A DNA stretch of 64,000 bases from Aliidiomarina quisquiliarum (GCF_023922585.1 NZ_JAMFTN010000021.1:1-64000), one strand, 5' to 3'; positions 30,393 to 39,091 are shown, numbered from the stretch's first letter. The notes: generated from the letters alone by a model not told the origin. Program-made: numbers and translations.

Positions 30393-30980
30393 ATGAGCAA
30401 TGCGCCTGTAGATAAAGGCCGCCGCCGATTTTTAACTGTTGCTACCTCTGTTGTAGGTGCTGCAGGTGCAGTCGGGGCCGCCGTACCTTTCATTGCTTCC
30501 TGGAACCCAAGTGCGAAAGCCCGAATTGCGGGTGCACCGGTGGAAGTGAAGATTAATAAAATAGAGCTTGGCCAACTGGTTCGTGTTGAGTGGCGGGGTA
30601 GTCCGGTGTGGATTATTCGTCGTACAACCGAAATGCTAGACAGCCTAAGTACAACTGAAAACCGCTTGCGTGACCCGGATTCAAAAGTGCCGCAGCAGCC
30701 TATTTATGCACAGAACCAATACCGTTCAATTAAACCCGAGTGGTTTGTTGCAGTTGGTATTTGTACCCATTTAGGTTGTTCGCCACAGTTCATTCCGAGT
30801 AAGTTTGCTGAAGCAGAAGGTGTTGAAGCTGGTTTCTTCTGCCCGTGCCATGGCTCACGCTTTGACATTGCAGGGCGCGTGTACCAGTCGGTTCCTGCAC
30901 CTACGAACCTGGTTATTCCGCCATATTACTTTGTTGACGACGACACGGTTATTATTGGTGTAGACGAGGGAGCAGCATAA
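30393..30980 (+). CDS. petA: Ubiquinol-cytochrome c reductase Rieske iron-sulfur subunit
   Basis: The Rieske protein of the cytochrome bc1 complex, which takes the first electron from ubiquinol at the Qo site. The 195-residue protein has a twin-arginine-type N terminus (RRRFLTVAT), one transmembrane anchor at about 12-32, and the 2Fe-2S ligands in CTHLGC near 124-129 and CPCHGS near 149-154. It starts MSNAPVDKGRRRF after a GGAGAAAG site. petB starts on its last base. Confidence 0.97.
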   Translation: MSNAPVDKGRRRFLTVATSVVGAAGAVGAAVPFIASWNPSAKARIAGAPVEVKINKIELGQLVRVEWRGSPVWIIRRTTEMLDSLSTTENRLRDPDSKVPQQPIYAQNQYRSIKPEWFVAVGICTHLGCSPQFIPSKFAEAEGVEAGFFCPCHGSRFDIAGRVYQSVPAPTNLVIPPYYFVDDDTVIIGVDEGAA

Positions 30981-32242
30981 TGAAACGTATAATTGACTGG
31001 ATCGACGAACGGATTCCGTTTACGAATACCATGAAGCTGCACGTGACCCAATACCCTGCACCGAAGAACTTTAACTTCTGGTACATTATGGGCTCGCTGG
31101 CCATTGTTGTGTTGGTTAATCAAATAGTAACGGGCATTTGGCTAACCATGAGCTATGTGCCAACAGCAGAAGGTGCGTTTGCCTCCGTTGAATACATCAT
31201 GCGTGACGTAGAATACGGCTGGTTGCTGCGCTATATGCACTCAACGGGTGCGTCGGCCTTCTTTATTGTGGTTTATTTACACATGTTCCGAGGGTTAATG
31301 TACGGTTCGTACCAGAAGCCACGGGAGCTGTTGTGGATTTTCGGCATGCTCATTTTCCTCGTGCTAATGGCTGAAGCCTTTATGGGCTACATGCTACCTT
31401 GGGGGCAAATGTCGTTCTGGGGTGCACAGGTTATTATTTCTCTGTTTGGTGCTATTCCAATTGTTGGTGACGAACTAACCACTTGGATTCGCGGTGACTA
31501 TGTTATTTCGGGTGCCACGCTAAACCGATTCTTTGCTTTGCACGTTATTGCATTGCCATTGGTATTGGTTATTTTAGTTTTCTTACACTTAATTGCGTTG
31601 CACGAAGTGGGTTCGAACAACCCAGACGGTGTCGAAGTAAAACGTAAGAAAGGTTCTATACCAAAAGAAGAACAGTCGAAATTTGAGTTTCACAAATATT
31701 ACGCAGACAAATACGACATTGTTGACTCGATTCCGTTCCACCCTTACTACACGGTGAAAGACTTAGTCGGCTTGTCGGTATTCCTTATCTTGTTTGCATT
31801 GGTAATATTTTATGCACCAACAATGGGTGGCTTCTTCCTTGAAGGTCCAAACTTCGAGGCCGCCGACCCAATGCGTACGCCTGAACATATTGCGCCGGTT
31901 TGGTACTTTACCCCGTTCTATGCAATTTTAAGGGCGGTACCAATTAAGTTGCTGGGTGTTATTTTAATGTTTGGCGCAATAGTACTGCTGTTCTTGTTGC
32001 CTTGGATTGACCGCGGTAACACGCGTTCAATGCGCTACCGTAGCGGTTGGCACACTTTGAACATAGTGCAGTTTGTTATTAGCTTCATTGTACTAGGTTA
32101 CCTAGGTGTGAAGCCGGCAACAGACTTGTACACCTTGATGGCGCAAATATTTACCTTCTTATACTTCGCGTTCTTTGTGTTCTTATGGTTTTACAGTAAG
32201 AATGAAAAAACCAAGCCTTTACCGGAGAGGTTGACGAAATGA
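30980..32242 (+). CDS. petB: Cytochrome b subunit of the bc1 complex
   Basis: The 420-residue membrane core of bc1, with about eight helices and two b hemes. Paired histidines are seen in helix B (MHSTGASAFFIVVYLHMF) and helix D (HVIALPLVLVILVFLHLI). The Qo-site PEWY-type motif appears as PVWYFTPFYAILR. It overlaps petA and petC by one and four bases. The presence of bc1 indicates aerobic respiration through cytochrome c, unlike enterics. Confidence 0.97.
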   Translation: MKRIIDWIDERIPFTNTMKLHVTQYPAPKNFNFWYIMGSLAIVVLVNQIVTGIWLTMSYVPTAEGAFASVEYIMRDVEYGWLLRYMHSTGASAFFIVVYLHMFRGLMYGSYQKPRELLWIFGMLIFLVLMAEAFMGYMLPWGQMSFWGAQVIISLFGAIPIVGDELTTWIRGDYVISGATLNRFFALHVIALPLVLVILVFLHLIALHEVGSNNPDGVEVKRKKGSIPKEEQSKFEFHKYYADKYDIVDSIPFHPYYTVKDLVGLSVFLILFALVIFYAPTMGGFFLEGPNFEAADPMRTPEHIAPVWYFTPFYAILRAVPIKLLGVILMFGAIVLLFLLPWIDRGNTRSMRYRSGWHTLNIVQFVISFIVLGYLGVKPATDLYTLMAQIFTFLYFAFFVFLWFYSKNEKTKPLPERLTK

Positions 32243-32976
32243 TGAAGCGATTTCTTCTTGCGGTGACCTTTTTGCTACCGTCGGCTGTATTTGCAGCCGG
32301 CCCAAGCATGTCACTTGATAAAGCAAACTACGACCTAACCGACAATGCTTCATTACAGCGTGGTGCACAAATTTTTGTGAACTATTGTATGGGCTGTCAT
32401 AACGCACAATACCAACGCTATCAGCGAACCTTTGAAGACATTGGTATTCCGTTAGACTTAGGTGAAGAGCTACTGCAGTTTACTGGTGATGGTGTTGGCG
32501 CGCACATGGTGTCGGCAATCGACAAAACGGCTGCGGCAGAATGGTTTGGTTTAACCCCACCAGACTTAACCTTGGTTGCTCGGGTTCGTAGTCCGGACTG
32601 GTTATATACTTTTTTCCGTAGTTTCTACGTAGACGAGTCGCGCCCCTTTGGTGTGAATAACGAAGTTTTTGAAAATGTGGGTATGCCCTGGATGCTTGAA
32701 GAGCTGCAAGGTACACCACGAAAAGTTTGGGAACGTCGTATGGTCGACGGCGAAATGCGTGACGTGTACGCAGGTATTCGTGCCGACGGTAACGGACGCC
32801 TTAGTGCTGATGAATTTGATCAGGCCATGCTCGACTTAACCAATTTCTTGGTTTATGTGGGCGAGCCAGTGATTTTAGAACGTCAACGTTTAGGTTTCTT
32901 TGTTATTGGCTTCCTAATTGTATTATTAGTCCTAACCATGTTACTCAAGAAAGAGTACTGGCGGGATGTTAAGTAA
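32239..32976 (+). CDS. petC: Cytochrome c1 subunit of the bc1 complex
   Basis: A 245-residue periplasmic c-type cytochrome with a signal peptide (cleavage after about residue 19, VFA), heme motif CMGCH at 50-54 and a C-terminal anchor helix (FFVIGFLIVLLVLTMLL). The methionine ligand is probably in the VGMPWMLE segment. It closes the petABC operon. A hairpin with a short T-run follows at 33011. Confidence 0.96.
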   Translation: MMKRFLLAVTFLLPSAVFAAGPSMSLDKANYDLTDNASLQRGAQIFVNYCMGCHNAQYQRYQRTFEDIGIPLDLGEELLQFTGDGVGAHMVSAIDKTAAAEWFGLTPPDLTLVARVRSPDWLYTFFRSFYVDESRPFGVNNEVFENVGMPWMLEELQGTPRKVWERRMVDGEMRDVYAGIRADGNGRLSADEFDQAMLDLTNFLVYVGEPVILERQRLGFFVIGFLIVLLVLTMLLKKEYWRDVK

Positions 32977-33010
32977 GCCATTCCAACGTATTACACGGCT
33001 GGAATGACCG

Positions 33011-33030
33011 GGGGCGTATAGCGCCCCTTT
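33011..33030 (+). terminator. Probable terminator of petABC
   Basis: GGGGCG, loop TATAG and CGCCCC are followed by only three T residues. It could be weak, allowing read-through into sspA 26 bases later. Confidence 0.5.
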
Positions 33031-33055
33031 GCTGTTAGCTAATGTGGAGAAAAAC

Positions 33056-33691
33056 ATGGCTACTTCTGCCAATAAACGTTCAGTTATGACCCTTTACTCA
33101 GGCCGTGAAGACCTATTTAGCCACCAAGCACGTATTGTGCTGGCTGAAAAAGGCGTCACTTATGAGATCAGCTTTATCGACGACGGGAATATCCCGGAAG
33201 ATCTACAGCAATTGAATCCTTACCCTGATAACGTGCCCACGCTGGTTGATCGTGAGCTCGTTATTTATAACTCGCGTATTATTCTTGAATATTTAGATGA
33301 GCGCTTTCCTCATCCACCATTGATGCCAGTTTACCCTGTTAGCCGCGGGAACAGCCGCCTAATGATGTATCGCATTGAGCGTGACTGGTACGCTTTAGCA
33401 GACACTATTTTAACGGGCACTAAAAAGGAAGCGGAACAAGCTCGCCAAGAGCTACGAGAAGGAATTCTTTCTCTAGCTCCTGCGTTTGCCGACCAACCGT
33501 TTTTTATGAGCGACGACTTTACTTTAGTTGACTGCTACTTAGTGCCGTTGTTATGGCGCTTACCAATTTATGGTATAGAGCTTACCGGCGCTGGGGCGAA
33601 AGAAATTCAAGGTTATATGTTACGCCTGTTTGATCGTGAGTCGTTCCAAGATTCGCTTACGGAAGCCGAACGCGAAATGGGCAAGGCCTAG
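33056..33691 (+). CDS. sspA: Stringent starvation protein A
   Basis: An RNA-polymerase-associated protein with a glutathione S-transferase fold that is involved in stationary-phase and acid survival. The start at 33056 follows GTGGAG at 33044-33049 and gives 211 residues; earlier in-frame starts have no ribosome site. The N-terminal thioredoxin-like part (MTLYSGREDLFSHQARIVLAEKG) and NPYPDNVPTLVDRELVIYNS segment are typical. sspB follows by 5 bases. Confidence 0.96.
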   Translation: MATSANKRSVMTLYSGREDLFSHQARIVLAEKGVTYEISFIDDGNIPEDLQQLNPYPDNVPTLVDRELVIYNSRIILEYLDERFPHPPLMPVYPVSRGNSRLMMYRIERDWYALADTILTGTKKEAEQARQELREGILSLAPAFADQPFFMSDDFTLVDCYLVPLLWRLPIYGIELTGAGAKEIQGYMLRLFDRESFQDSLTEAEREMGKA

Positions 33692-33696
33692 TTGTT

Positions 33697-34170
33697 ATGC
33701 AAAGTATGAGCCCGAAGCGCCCTTATCTTGCACGTGCGCTGTATGAATGGTTACTCGACAACGAGCTAACACCACATGTGGTGATTGACGCCAGTTGGCC
33801 AGGTACTGAAGTGCCGCAAGAATTTGTGCAAGACGGGCAAATTGTATTAAACATTCACCCCGACGCCACAACAGCGTTTCAAATGGGTAATGTCGACATA
33901 CAGTTTCAGGCTCGCTTTGGCGGTGTACCACGCCGAATAGTGGTTCCCTATGGTGCGTTACTGGCTATTTATGCGCGGGAAAACGGTGCTGGCTCGATTT
34001 TCGAGCCGGAAGCCGTTTATGAAGACCCTACAGCTGAGTTGCTTCCTAATGCACCGCAGGGCAATAACTTAAAGTCGGTAGACTCGCTTATTGATGAACC
34101 AGACCAAGGTGGCGGCGACGACGACAAGCCACCACCACGTGGGCGACCACAATTAAAAGTTATTAAATAA
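33697..34170 (+). CDS. sspB: ClpXP protease specificity-enhancing factor SspB
   Basis: SspB binds ssrA-tagged proteins and delivers them to ClpXP. The 157-residue protein has the dimeric substrate domain (about 8-112: RPYLARALYEWLLDNE, VVPYGALLAIYARENG), an acidic flexible linker, and the ClpX-docking tail RGRPQLKVIK, equivalent to RGGRPALRVVK-type tails. It is the last gene of the sspAB pair and ends at a bidirectional terminator. Confidence 0.96.
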   Translation: MQSMSPKRPYLARALYEWLLDNELTPHVVIDASWPGTEVPQEFVQDGQIVLNIHPDATTAFQMGNVDIQFQARFGGVPRRIVVPYGALLAIYARENGAGSIFEPEAVYEDPTAELLPNAPQGNNLKSVDSLIDEPDQGGGDDDKPPPRGRPQLKVIK

Positions 34171-34197
34171 AAAAACAGCCTAGGGGCTGTTTTTTTA
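34171..34197. terminator. Bidirectional terminator between sspB and dolP
   Basis: AACAGCC, loop TAGG and GGCTGTT are flanked by an A-run on the left and a T-run on the right, serving the convergent sspB and dolP. Confidence 0.88.
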
Positions 34198-34219
34198 TTT
34201 GTGCCAGAGTAGCTAAAAA

Positions 34220-34789
34220 CTAATTTACGATATTAAATACCCGCACCACGCGTTTTACCCCAGACACATTGCGCGCCACTTCTACAGCGTGTTGAGCAAT
34301 ATTTTCTTCGACTATGCCAAGTAAAAACACATTGCTATTTTCGGTTATAACTTTAATGCCTGAAGTGTCGTAGGTGGTGTCGCGTAAGAGTTGGCTTTTT
34401 ACCCGAGTGGTTATCCAGGTGTCTTTAGAGCGGTCGGTTAAGGTAGCAAGATTACCCACTTCAAGTTCATTGAATAGGTTTAAAGGTGCCCCAGCTTCAT
34501 GAGCTACACGGCCCGCCCGTTGCTTTAACGATTCGTTAATAACTTGGCCAACCAGTAACACATCGCCGTTGTAAGCAACAACAACAATGCGTTGGCGGCT
34601 TAAGTCTTCATCGTCGCTAATAGCTTGTAAAACGCGCAAACGTTGGCCGGTATCGTCTATTTGGGTATTTACCTCGCGGCTGTCGAGTAACACGGAAGTA
34701 CCAGCTACCACTCCGCCCACTGCAATTGCAGTACAGCCCGATACAATGGGTAAAACAACTGCAAGAATTAAGGTACGAAAAATTGTCAT
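34220..34789 (-). CDS. dolP: BON-domain outer-membrane lipoprotein DolP (YraP)
   Basis: A division- and outer-membrane-linked lipoprotein that supports BAM and OM integrity in E. coli, where it is part of the sigma-E regulon. The 189-residue precursor has a lipoprotein signal ending VSGC (Cys19) followed by two BON domains at about 45-115 and 120-187. It follows diaA by 2 bases. The dolP-diaA-yraN-lpoA order matches E. coli. Confidence 0.94.
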   Translation of the reverse strand: MTIFRTLILAVVLPIVSGCTAIAVGGVVAGTSVLLDSREVNTQIDDTGQRLRVLQAISDDEDLSRQRIVVVAYNGDVLLVGQVINESLKQRAGRVAHEAGAPLNLFNELEVGNLATLTDRSKDTWITTRVKSQLLRDTTYDTSGIKVITENSNVFLLGIVEENIAQHAVEVARNVSGVKRVVRVFNIVN

Positions 34790-34791
34790 GG

Positions 34792-35355
34792 TTAAACCCC
34801 TTGGAAAATACTTGCTTCAATGGCATCGCAGAAAGTTTGAGCCAGAAACAGCTGTTGTTCAATAATGCGAGCACGAACTAATGATGGAATTCTAATTTCT
34901 ATATCAAGAGCGCCTAGTAAACCAGTAATTTCACCTGGATCGTCGCCACTAATAGTAATTATGCTCATGTCGCGCGCTACTGCTGCAGTCATTGCCTGAT
35001 GAATACGTTCGTTTTGGGTTTGAGTAACAAACACCACTAACACGTCGCCGGTGTTGCCTAATGCAGTTACTTGGCGCGCAAAACATTCTTGTGACAATTC
35101 TCCTTGAGCCTGACCAACTAAGTGAATAGCGGCAAAAGGAGGGCGTTCAAGGGCACAACCATGTAGCATTAGCTCGGCAAATTGGGCAGCAATAAAACTA
35201 TTGCTTTCGTCGCCACAGGTAAACACATTGTTACCCGCTAATAAGGCTTGCACCAATTTGTCGATGGCAGCAATAACGGGCGGGCCAATACTGTCGGCTG
35301 AAGCAACTTGTATTTGAATACTTTCATTAAATAAATTTTGTACAGTTTCCTGCAT
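34792..35355 (-). CDS. diaA: DiaA-type SIS-domain initiator-associating protein
   Basis: A 187-residue SIS-domain protein. In E. coli, DiaA tetramers bind DnaA and promote oriC unwinding. The start MQETVQNLFNESIQIQ at 35355 aligns with E. coli MQERIKACFTESIQTQ. The phosphosugar-binding serines and threonines of GmhA-like enzymes are lost here (CGDESNSF instead of CGNGGSA-like; VTQTQN instead of STRGNS), so sugar isomerase activity is unlikely. The C-terminal SIF resembles the LF pair reported to contact DnaA. Confidence 0.85.
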   Translation of the reverse strand: MQETVQNLFNESIQIQVASADSIGPPVIAAIDKLVQALLAGNNVFTCGDESNSFIAAQFAELMLHGCALERPPFAAIHLVGQAQGELSQECFARQVTALGNTGDVLVVFVTQTQNERIHQAMTAAVARDMSIITISGDDPGEITGLLGALDIEIRIPSLVRARIIEQQLFLAQTFCDAIEASIFQGV

Positions 35356-35357
35356 AC

Positions 35358-35708
35358 TTAAAAAGCGTCCTTTAACCATTCAATTTGAAAAGGGGCACCG
35401 GTAATAGCAACTACATCGAAGCGACACGCGGTTAGGTGCTCTACAATACCATGTTGAAGCATAAAAAGTTGCGCAGAGCGGCGTATACGTTTTAATTGGC
35501 GTTGATCAATTTGCTCAAGAATAGCTGCAAAATGGCTATTACTACGAAATTTGACCTCAATAAATACAAGATAGTTCTTATCTCGCATGATGAGATCGAT
35601 TTCGCCGTCGCGTAGTCGATAATTACGAGCAACAAGTGTAAGACCTTGTTGGGTTAAATAGTCAACTGCAGCATTTTCGTGTTTAGTTCCTACGTCGCGG
35701 CTGGACAT
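35358..35708 (-). CDS. yraN: UPF0102 nuclease-fold protein YraN
   Basis: A 116-residue member of the YraN/UPF0102 family with a Holliday-junction-resolvase-like fold. The nuclease core motif GEIDLIMRD followed by VFIEVKFR is seen. Function is not established, though links to recombination are suspected. I start it at 35708 (MSSRDVGTKHENAAVDYL), inside the end of lpoA; longer in-frame starts upstream add unrelated residues. It ends 2 bases before diaA. Confidence 0.9.
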   Translation of the reverse strand: MSSRDVGTKHENAAVDYLTQQGLTLVARNYRLRDGEIDLIMRDKNYLVFIEVKFRSNSHFAAILEQIDQRQLKRIRRSAQLFMLQHGIVEHLTACRFDVVAITGAPFQIEWLKDAF

Positions 35709-37509
35709 GTTGTAATGGCTCCAAGCTGATATGGTCACCATCAAACATAGCCCAAGAAAGTTCGCGTACAAGGGTATGGCCATGAATACGTAATTGCCCA
35801 CTGAGCCCGTTGTATTCATAGCCATTTAAATGTTGCATGAGGGCTAACCGTGGAGCAATACGAATGCTGTCGTAGCCCATGGCAGTTAACCGTTGCTCGC
35901 TACGCGACCAGCCACGAATTAGCGCTGTAAGTTGCGTATGCAAGGCTTGCTGTGCGTGCTGGGGTAACAACCAAGGCGCGTCGGCAAAGCGTATACCGGC
36001 CAAGTCGGACTCACCTTGGGTGCGAGCCTCTTCGTTTACTGTTGAGTTAGCATATACGGGAATAGGGCTGGCAAAAGAGCTTAAACTCACGTTAATAAAA
36101 GGGTTCAATAACCTTGCTTGGCTTGCGTCGCCTAATAGGTAAATAGCGTCTATATCTTGGCGGCTGCGAAAGTCCATTTCAATTTTACTGCCAGGAATTA
36201 AGCTTTCTAGCCGTGCTTTACGGTCTTCGCTTTGGGCGACTTTTAAGTTATTGCGCACTAAATTACGCATTTCAGCACTGGTGGCATAGAAGCCAGTACG
36301 AATATGGCCAGTAGGTTGTTGGTTATGCCAATAGCGGGAAAACAAGTCGGATAGTTGCCTGCCGCGGTTGGTGTCGGGGCCTAGCAATAAAATACCCTGA
36401 TAATTTTTTTCTTGCATGGCGGCGGCTGCGGCTTGGGTTTCTGCAGCAATGTCGAGGGCAAAGTAACTGCTACCTGCGGGAATGTCGCCTTCAGGAGCAT
36501 GGTTTAAGGCCAATTGTAGCCATGGGTGGTCGGTATATTTAAACACCCGTTCTACCATGGTGCGGTCGAGCGGGCCAATAACCAGTTGGGTATTTAATTG
36601 TTCTAACCGACTGATTATTTGTTCATCGGTAAACTGGTTGGTGTCGATAAAATGTACGTCTTCTTGGCCCTGTTCAGCTAAAGCCGCTAAAATACCGTAA
36701 CGCACCGCATGGCCTTGTTTTTCAAACGGACCAGTAAGCGGCAGCAAAACAGCAACTTGTTGTGGCGGCGTAGTAATTGCCGGAGTTGTTATTAGCTGGT
36801 GCACAATACTACCGGCCAAGTGTTGCGGGAAGTCGCGCTGCCATTGTTCTAACGCGCTAAGAATACTGGTTTGTTGGTCGAGTGCAGCAGTTAGCCGAGC
36901 CAGCAAACTATACCAGCCCTGAGCGTTCTGATTATTAGAGCGCGGCACGTTGCGCCAAACATCGGCGGGGACATTACGTAAATGAAACCAAATTTGCTCA
37001 GTAAGGGGTTCGCCGGTTAAATAAGGCTCTAATTGAATAAGTTGTTCGCCAGCACGAAAGTGTTGCTGTTGGGCAGCGGCGGCTTGGTAGTTTAAGCGCA
37101 TTAACTGAGTGCGTTCTTGGCGCGTGGTGAGGCGCTGTTCAAGGTCGGCAATATTCAGCATTACATTGGGCCAGTCTTCAATGGCTGCATGGAAACGTGC
37201 TTTTTGCATGCGCAGTTGTGCAATATCGTCGGGGCGTAAATGAATGGACTCAATATCAATAAGAATAGCCCCGGCGTGATGGGGTTGGTTATTGTCTAAA
37301 AATGCGGTGGCCGCGTGCAGCAAATTTAGCTGTACAGCATGCTTGCTATGGGCAGCATGAGCAGCGGCCAACCATTGTTGAGCACTTGGTTGGGCAGGGT
37401 CTTGGGTTACTTTTGCTTGAACTACAGGCGGCAGTTCGGTTGTTTTAGGTGTGCTGCCACAACCTAAAAGGGTAAATACAGCGATGCACATCAACAGCTT
37501 CTTTGGCAC
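35683..37509 (-). CDS. lpoA: Penicillin-binding protein activator lipoprotein LpoA
   Basis: An outer-membrane lipoprotein that reaches through the peptidoglycan to activate PBP1A. The 608-residue precursor has a lipobox LLGC (Cys17), an N-terminal TPR-like helical domain (about 50-240) and a C-terminal periplasmic-binding-protein-like domain (about 250-595, starting VAVLLPLTGPFEKQG). E. coli LpoA is about 678 residues; the spacer is shorter here. It is divergent from rsmI. Confidence 0.94.
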   Translation of the reverse strand: MPKKLLMCIAVFTLLGCGSTPKTTELPPVVQAKVTQDPAQPSAQQWLAAAHAAHSKHAVQLNLLHAATAFLDNNQPHHAGAILIDIESIHLRPDDIAQLRMQKARFHAAIEDWPNVMLNIADLEQRLTTRQERTQLMRLNYQAAAAQQQHFRAGEQLIQLEPYLTGEPLTEQIWFHLRNVPADVWRNVPRSNNQNAQGWYSLLARLTAALDQQTSILSALEQWQRDFPQHLAGSIVHQLITTPAITTPPQQVAVLLPLTGPFEKQGHAVRYGILAALAEQGQEDVHFIDTNQFTDEQIISRLEQLNTQLVIGPLDRTMVERVFKYTDHPWLQLALNHAPEGDIPAGSSYFALDIAAETQAAAAAMQEKNYQGILLLGPDTNRGRQLSDLFSRYWHNQQPTGHIRTGFYATSAEMRNLVRNNLKVAQSEDRKARLESLIPGSKIEMDFRSRQDIDAIYLLGDASQARLLNPFINVSLSSFASPIPVYANSTVNEEARTQGESDLAGIRFADAPWLLPQHAQQALHTQLTALIRGWSRSEQRLTAMGYDSIRIAPRLALMQHLNGYEYNGLSGQLRIHGHTLVRELSWAMFDGDHISLEPLQHVQPRRRN

Positions 37510-37542
37510 AATGCAGTTCTCTTCCGTTATCAGCTAGGCTCT

Positions 37543-37571
37543 ACTATAAACCGCTAAGCGGTTACAGACAA
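37543..37571 (-). promoter_or_regulatory. lpoA promoter with a palindromic spacer
   Basis: On the minus strand TTGTCT (37571-37566), a 17-base spacer and TATAGT (37548-37543) form a good sigma-70 promoter. The spacer holds the perfect inverted repeat AACCGCT, A, AGCGGTT (37549-37563), a possible operator that would also lie in the leader of the divergent rsmI. Confidence 0.6.
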
Positions 37572-37584
37572 ACAGAGGTACGTA

Positions 37585-38418
37585 ATGAACCCGGGTATTT
37601 TGTATATTGTTCCTACTCCAATTGGTAATTTAGCTGATATGACCCAGCGCGCGCAGCAGGTACTAGCCGAAGTGAGCGCAATTGCTGCCGAAGACACACG
37701 GCATTCACGGGTGTTACTTGACCACTACGGTATTCAAACGCCTATGTTTGCGCTGCATGAACATAATGAACGGCAAAAAGCCGCGGCACTGGTAAAGCGC
37801 TTAGAAGGCGGCGACTCTATTGCCCTTATTTCTGATGCGGGCACGCCATTAATTAGCGACCCCGGCTTTCCGTTAGTGCGGGCCTGCCGAGCAGCAGGTG
37901 TACAAGTGGTTGCTTTACCTGGGCCTTCAGCGGTAATTACGGCATTGTCGGCCAGTGGTTTGCCCACCGACCGATTTTTGTATGCAGGGTTTTTACCGGC
38001 CAAACAACAAGCGCGGCTAACGGCACTGACTGAATTGCTCGACGAGCCGGCCACCCTAGTGTTTTATGAGGCACCAAGACGCATAGTTGACACTTTAACA
38101 GCGGTAGTAGAGGTGTTTGGTGCAGAGCGCGATGTAGTAGTAGCACGGGAAATTACTAAACAATTTGAAACCTATTTAGTGGGTACAGCTTCTGAGGTGC
38201 TGGCGCAAGTACAGGCAGACCCCAACCAACAGCGGGGTGAAATGGTGCTGATTATTGCCGGAGCCGTTCGGGCTGCAGACGCTATACCTGCCCCAGCGCT
38301 GCAGTTATTGGCCACCTTAAGTAAAGAGCTAGCGCCAAAAAAAGCCGCTAAAATAGTTGCCGGCCATTATGGGTTAAGGGCGAACGAGCTATATAGAATT
38401 GGTCTTGAGCAGGCTTAG
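37585..38418 (+). CDS. rsmI: 16S rRNA 2'-O-methyltransferase RsmI
   Basis: It methylates the ribose of C1402 in 16S rRNA, near the P site. The 277-residue protein is a tetrapyrrole-methylase-fold enzyme with the N-terminal VPTPIGNLADMTQRA, EDTRHSRVLL and SDAGTPLISDPGF segments of the SAM and substrate site. Position opposite lpoA and immediately before rnpB is conserved in related genomes. AGAGGT precedes the ATG. Confidence 0.96.
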   Translation: MNPGILYIVPTPIGNLADMTQRAQQVLAEVSAIAAEDTRHSRVLLDHYGIQTPMFALHEHNERQKAAALVKRLEGGDSIALISDAGTPLISDPGFPLVRACRAAGVQVVALPGPSAVITALSASGLPTDRFLYAGFLPAKQQARLTALTELLDEPATLVFYEAPRRIVDTLTAVVEVFGAERDVVVAREITKQFETYLVGTASEVLAQVQADPNQQRGEMVLIIAGAVRAADAIPAPALQLLATLSKELAPKKAAKIVAGHYGLRANELYRIGLEQA

Positions 38419-38448
38419 CTTTACATAGCCAGTTGGAGCACCCTGGTG

Positions 38449-38454
38449 TATACT
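38449..38454 (+). promoter_or_regulatory. -10 element of the rnpB promoter
   Basis: TATACT ends 7 bases before the predicted 5' end of the RNase P RNA. No clear -35 is seen at the usual distance. Confidence 0.45.
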
Positions 38455-38461
38455 TTGCCGC

Positions 38462-38843
<382 letters not shown>

Positions 38844-38849
38844 CCTTTT

Positions 38850-38871
38850 ATTACCTTTCGATTACCTTTCG
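38850..38871. repeat. Tandem 11-base duplication after rnpB
   Basis: ATTACCTTTCG occurs twice in a row, immediately after the 3' end of the RNase P RNA. It may be replication slippage; no function is suggested by the sequence. Confidence 0.8.
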
Positions 38872-38942
38872 TATAGTTCTTGCCAACCCCAGCGGCACAA
38901 AATGCTGCTTTGGCTTCCACATTACCCCACCTAAGCGGTTGT

Positions 38943-38966
38943 TTTGCCAAATTGCGTGTTGGCAAA
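38943..38966. repeat. Dyad TTTGCCAA-N8-TTGGCAAA upstream of the dcw promoter
   Basis: A perfect 8-base inverted repeat with an 8-base spacer, ending 34 bases before the -35 of the mraZ promoter. No T-run follows, so it is not a typical terminator. It could be a regulator binding site for the division cluster. Confidence 0.55.
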
Positions 38967-39000
38967 GGCGTAGCTTGCTGACTAAAGTTCTTGTTTTATC

Positions 39001-39030
39001 TTGACAGGTGATCAATGAGACACCTAGACT
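39001..39030 (+). promoter_or_regulatory. Promoter of the mra/dcw cluster (Pmra-like)
   Basis: A consensus -35 TTGACA (39001-39006), an 18-base spacer and TAGACT (39025-39030) lie just before the MraZ boxes and 62 bases before mraZ. Confidence 0.65.
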
Positions 39031-39038
39031 GTGTAGTT

Positions 39039-39064
39039 GTGGGGAAAAGTGGAGAATAGTGGAT
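39039..39064 (+). promoter_or_regulatory. MraZ operator: three direct repeats at 10-base spacing
   Basis: GTGGGG (39039), GTGGAG (39049) and GTGGAT (39059) recur exactly every 10 bases, just after the -10. MraZ is known to bind such GTGG-type repeats before mraZ and repress its own cluster. The layout puts all repeats on one DNA face. Confidence 0.85.
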
Positions 39065-39091
39065 CTGTCATGGATCCCAGAGATGAACACT

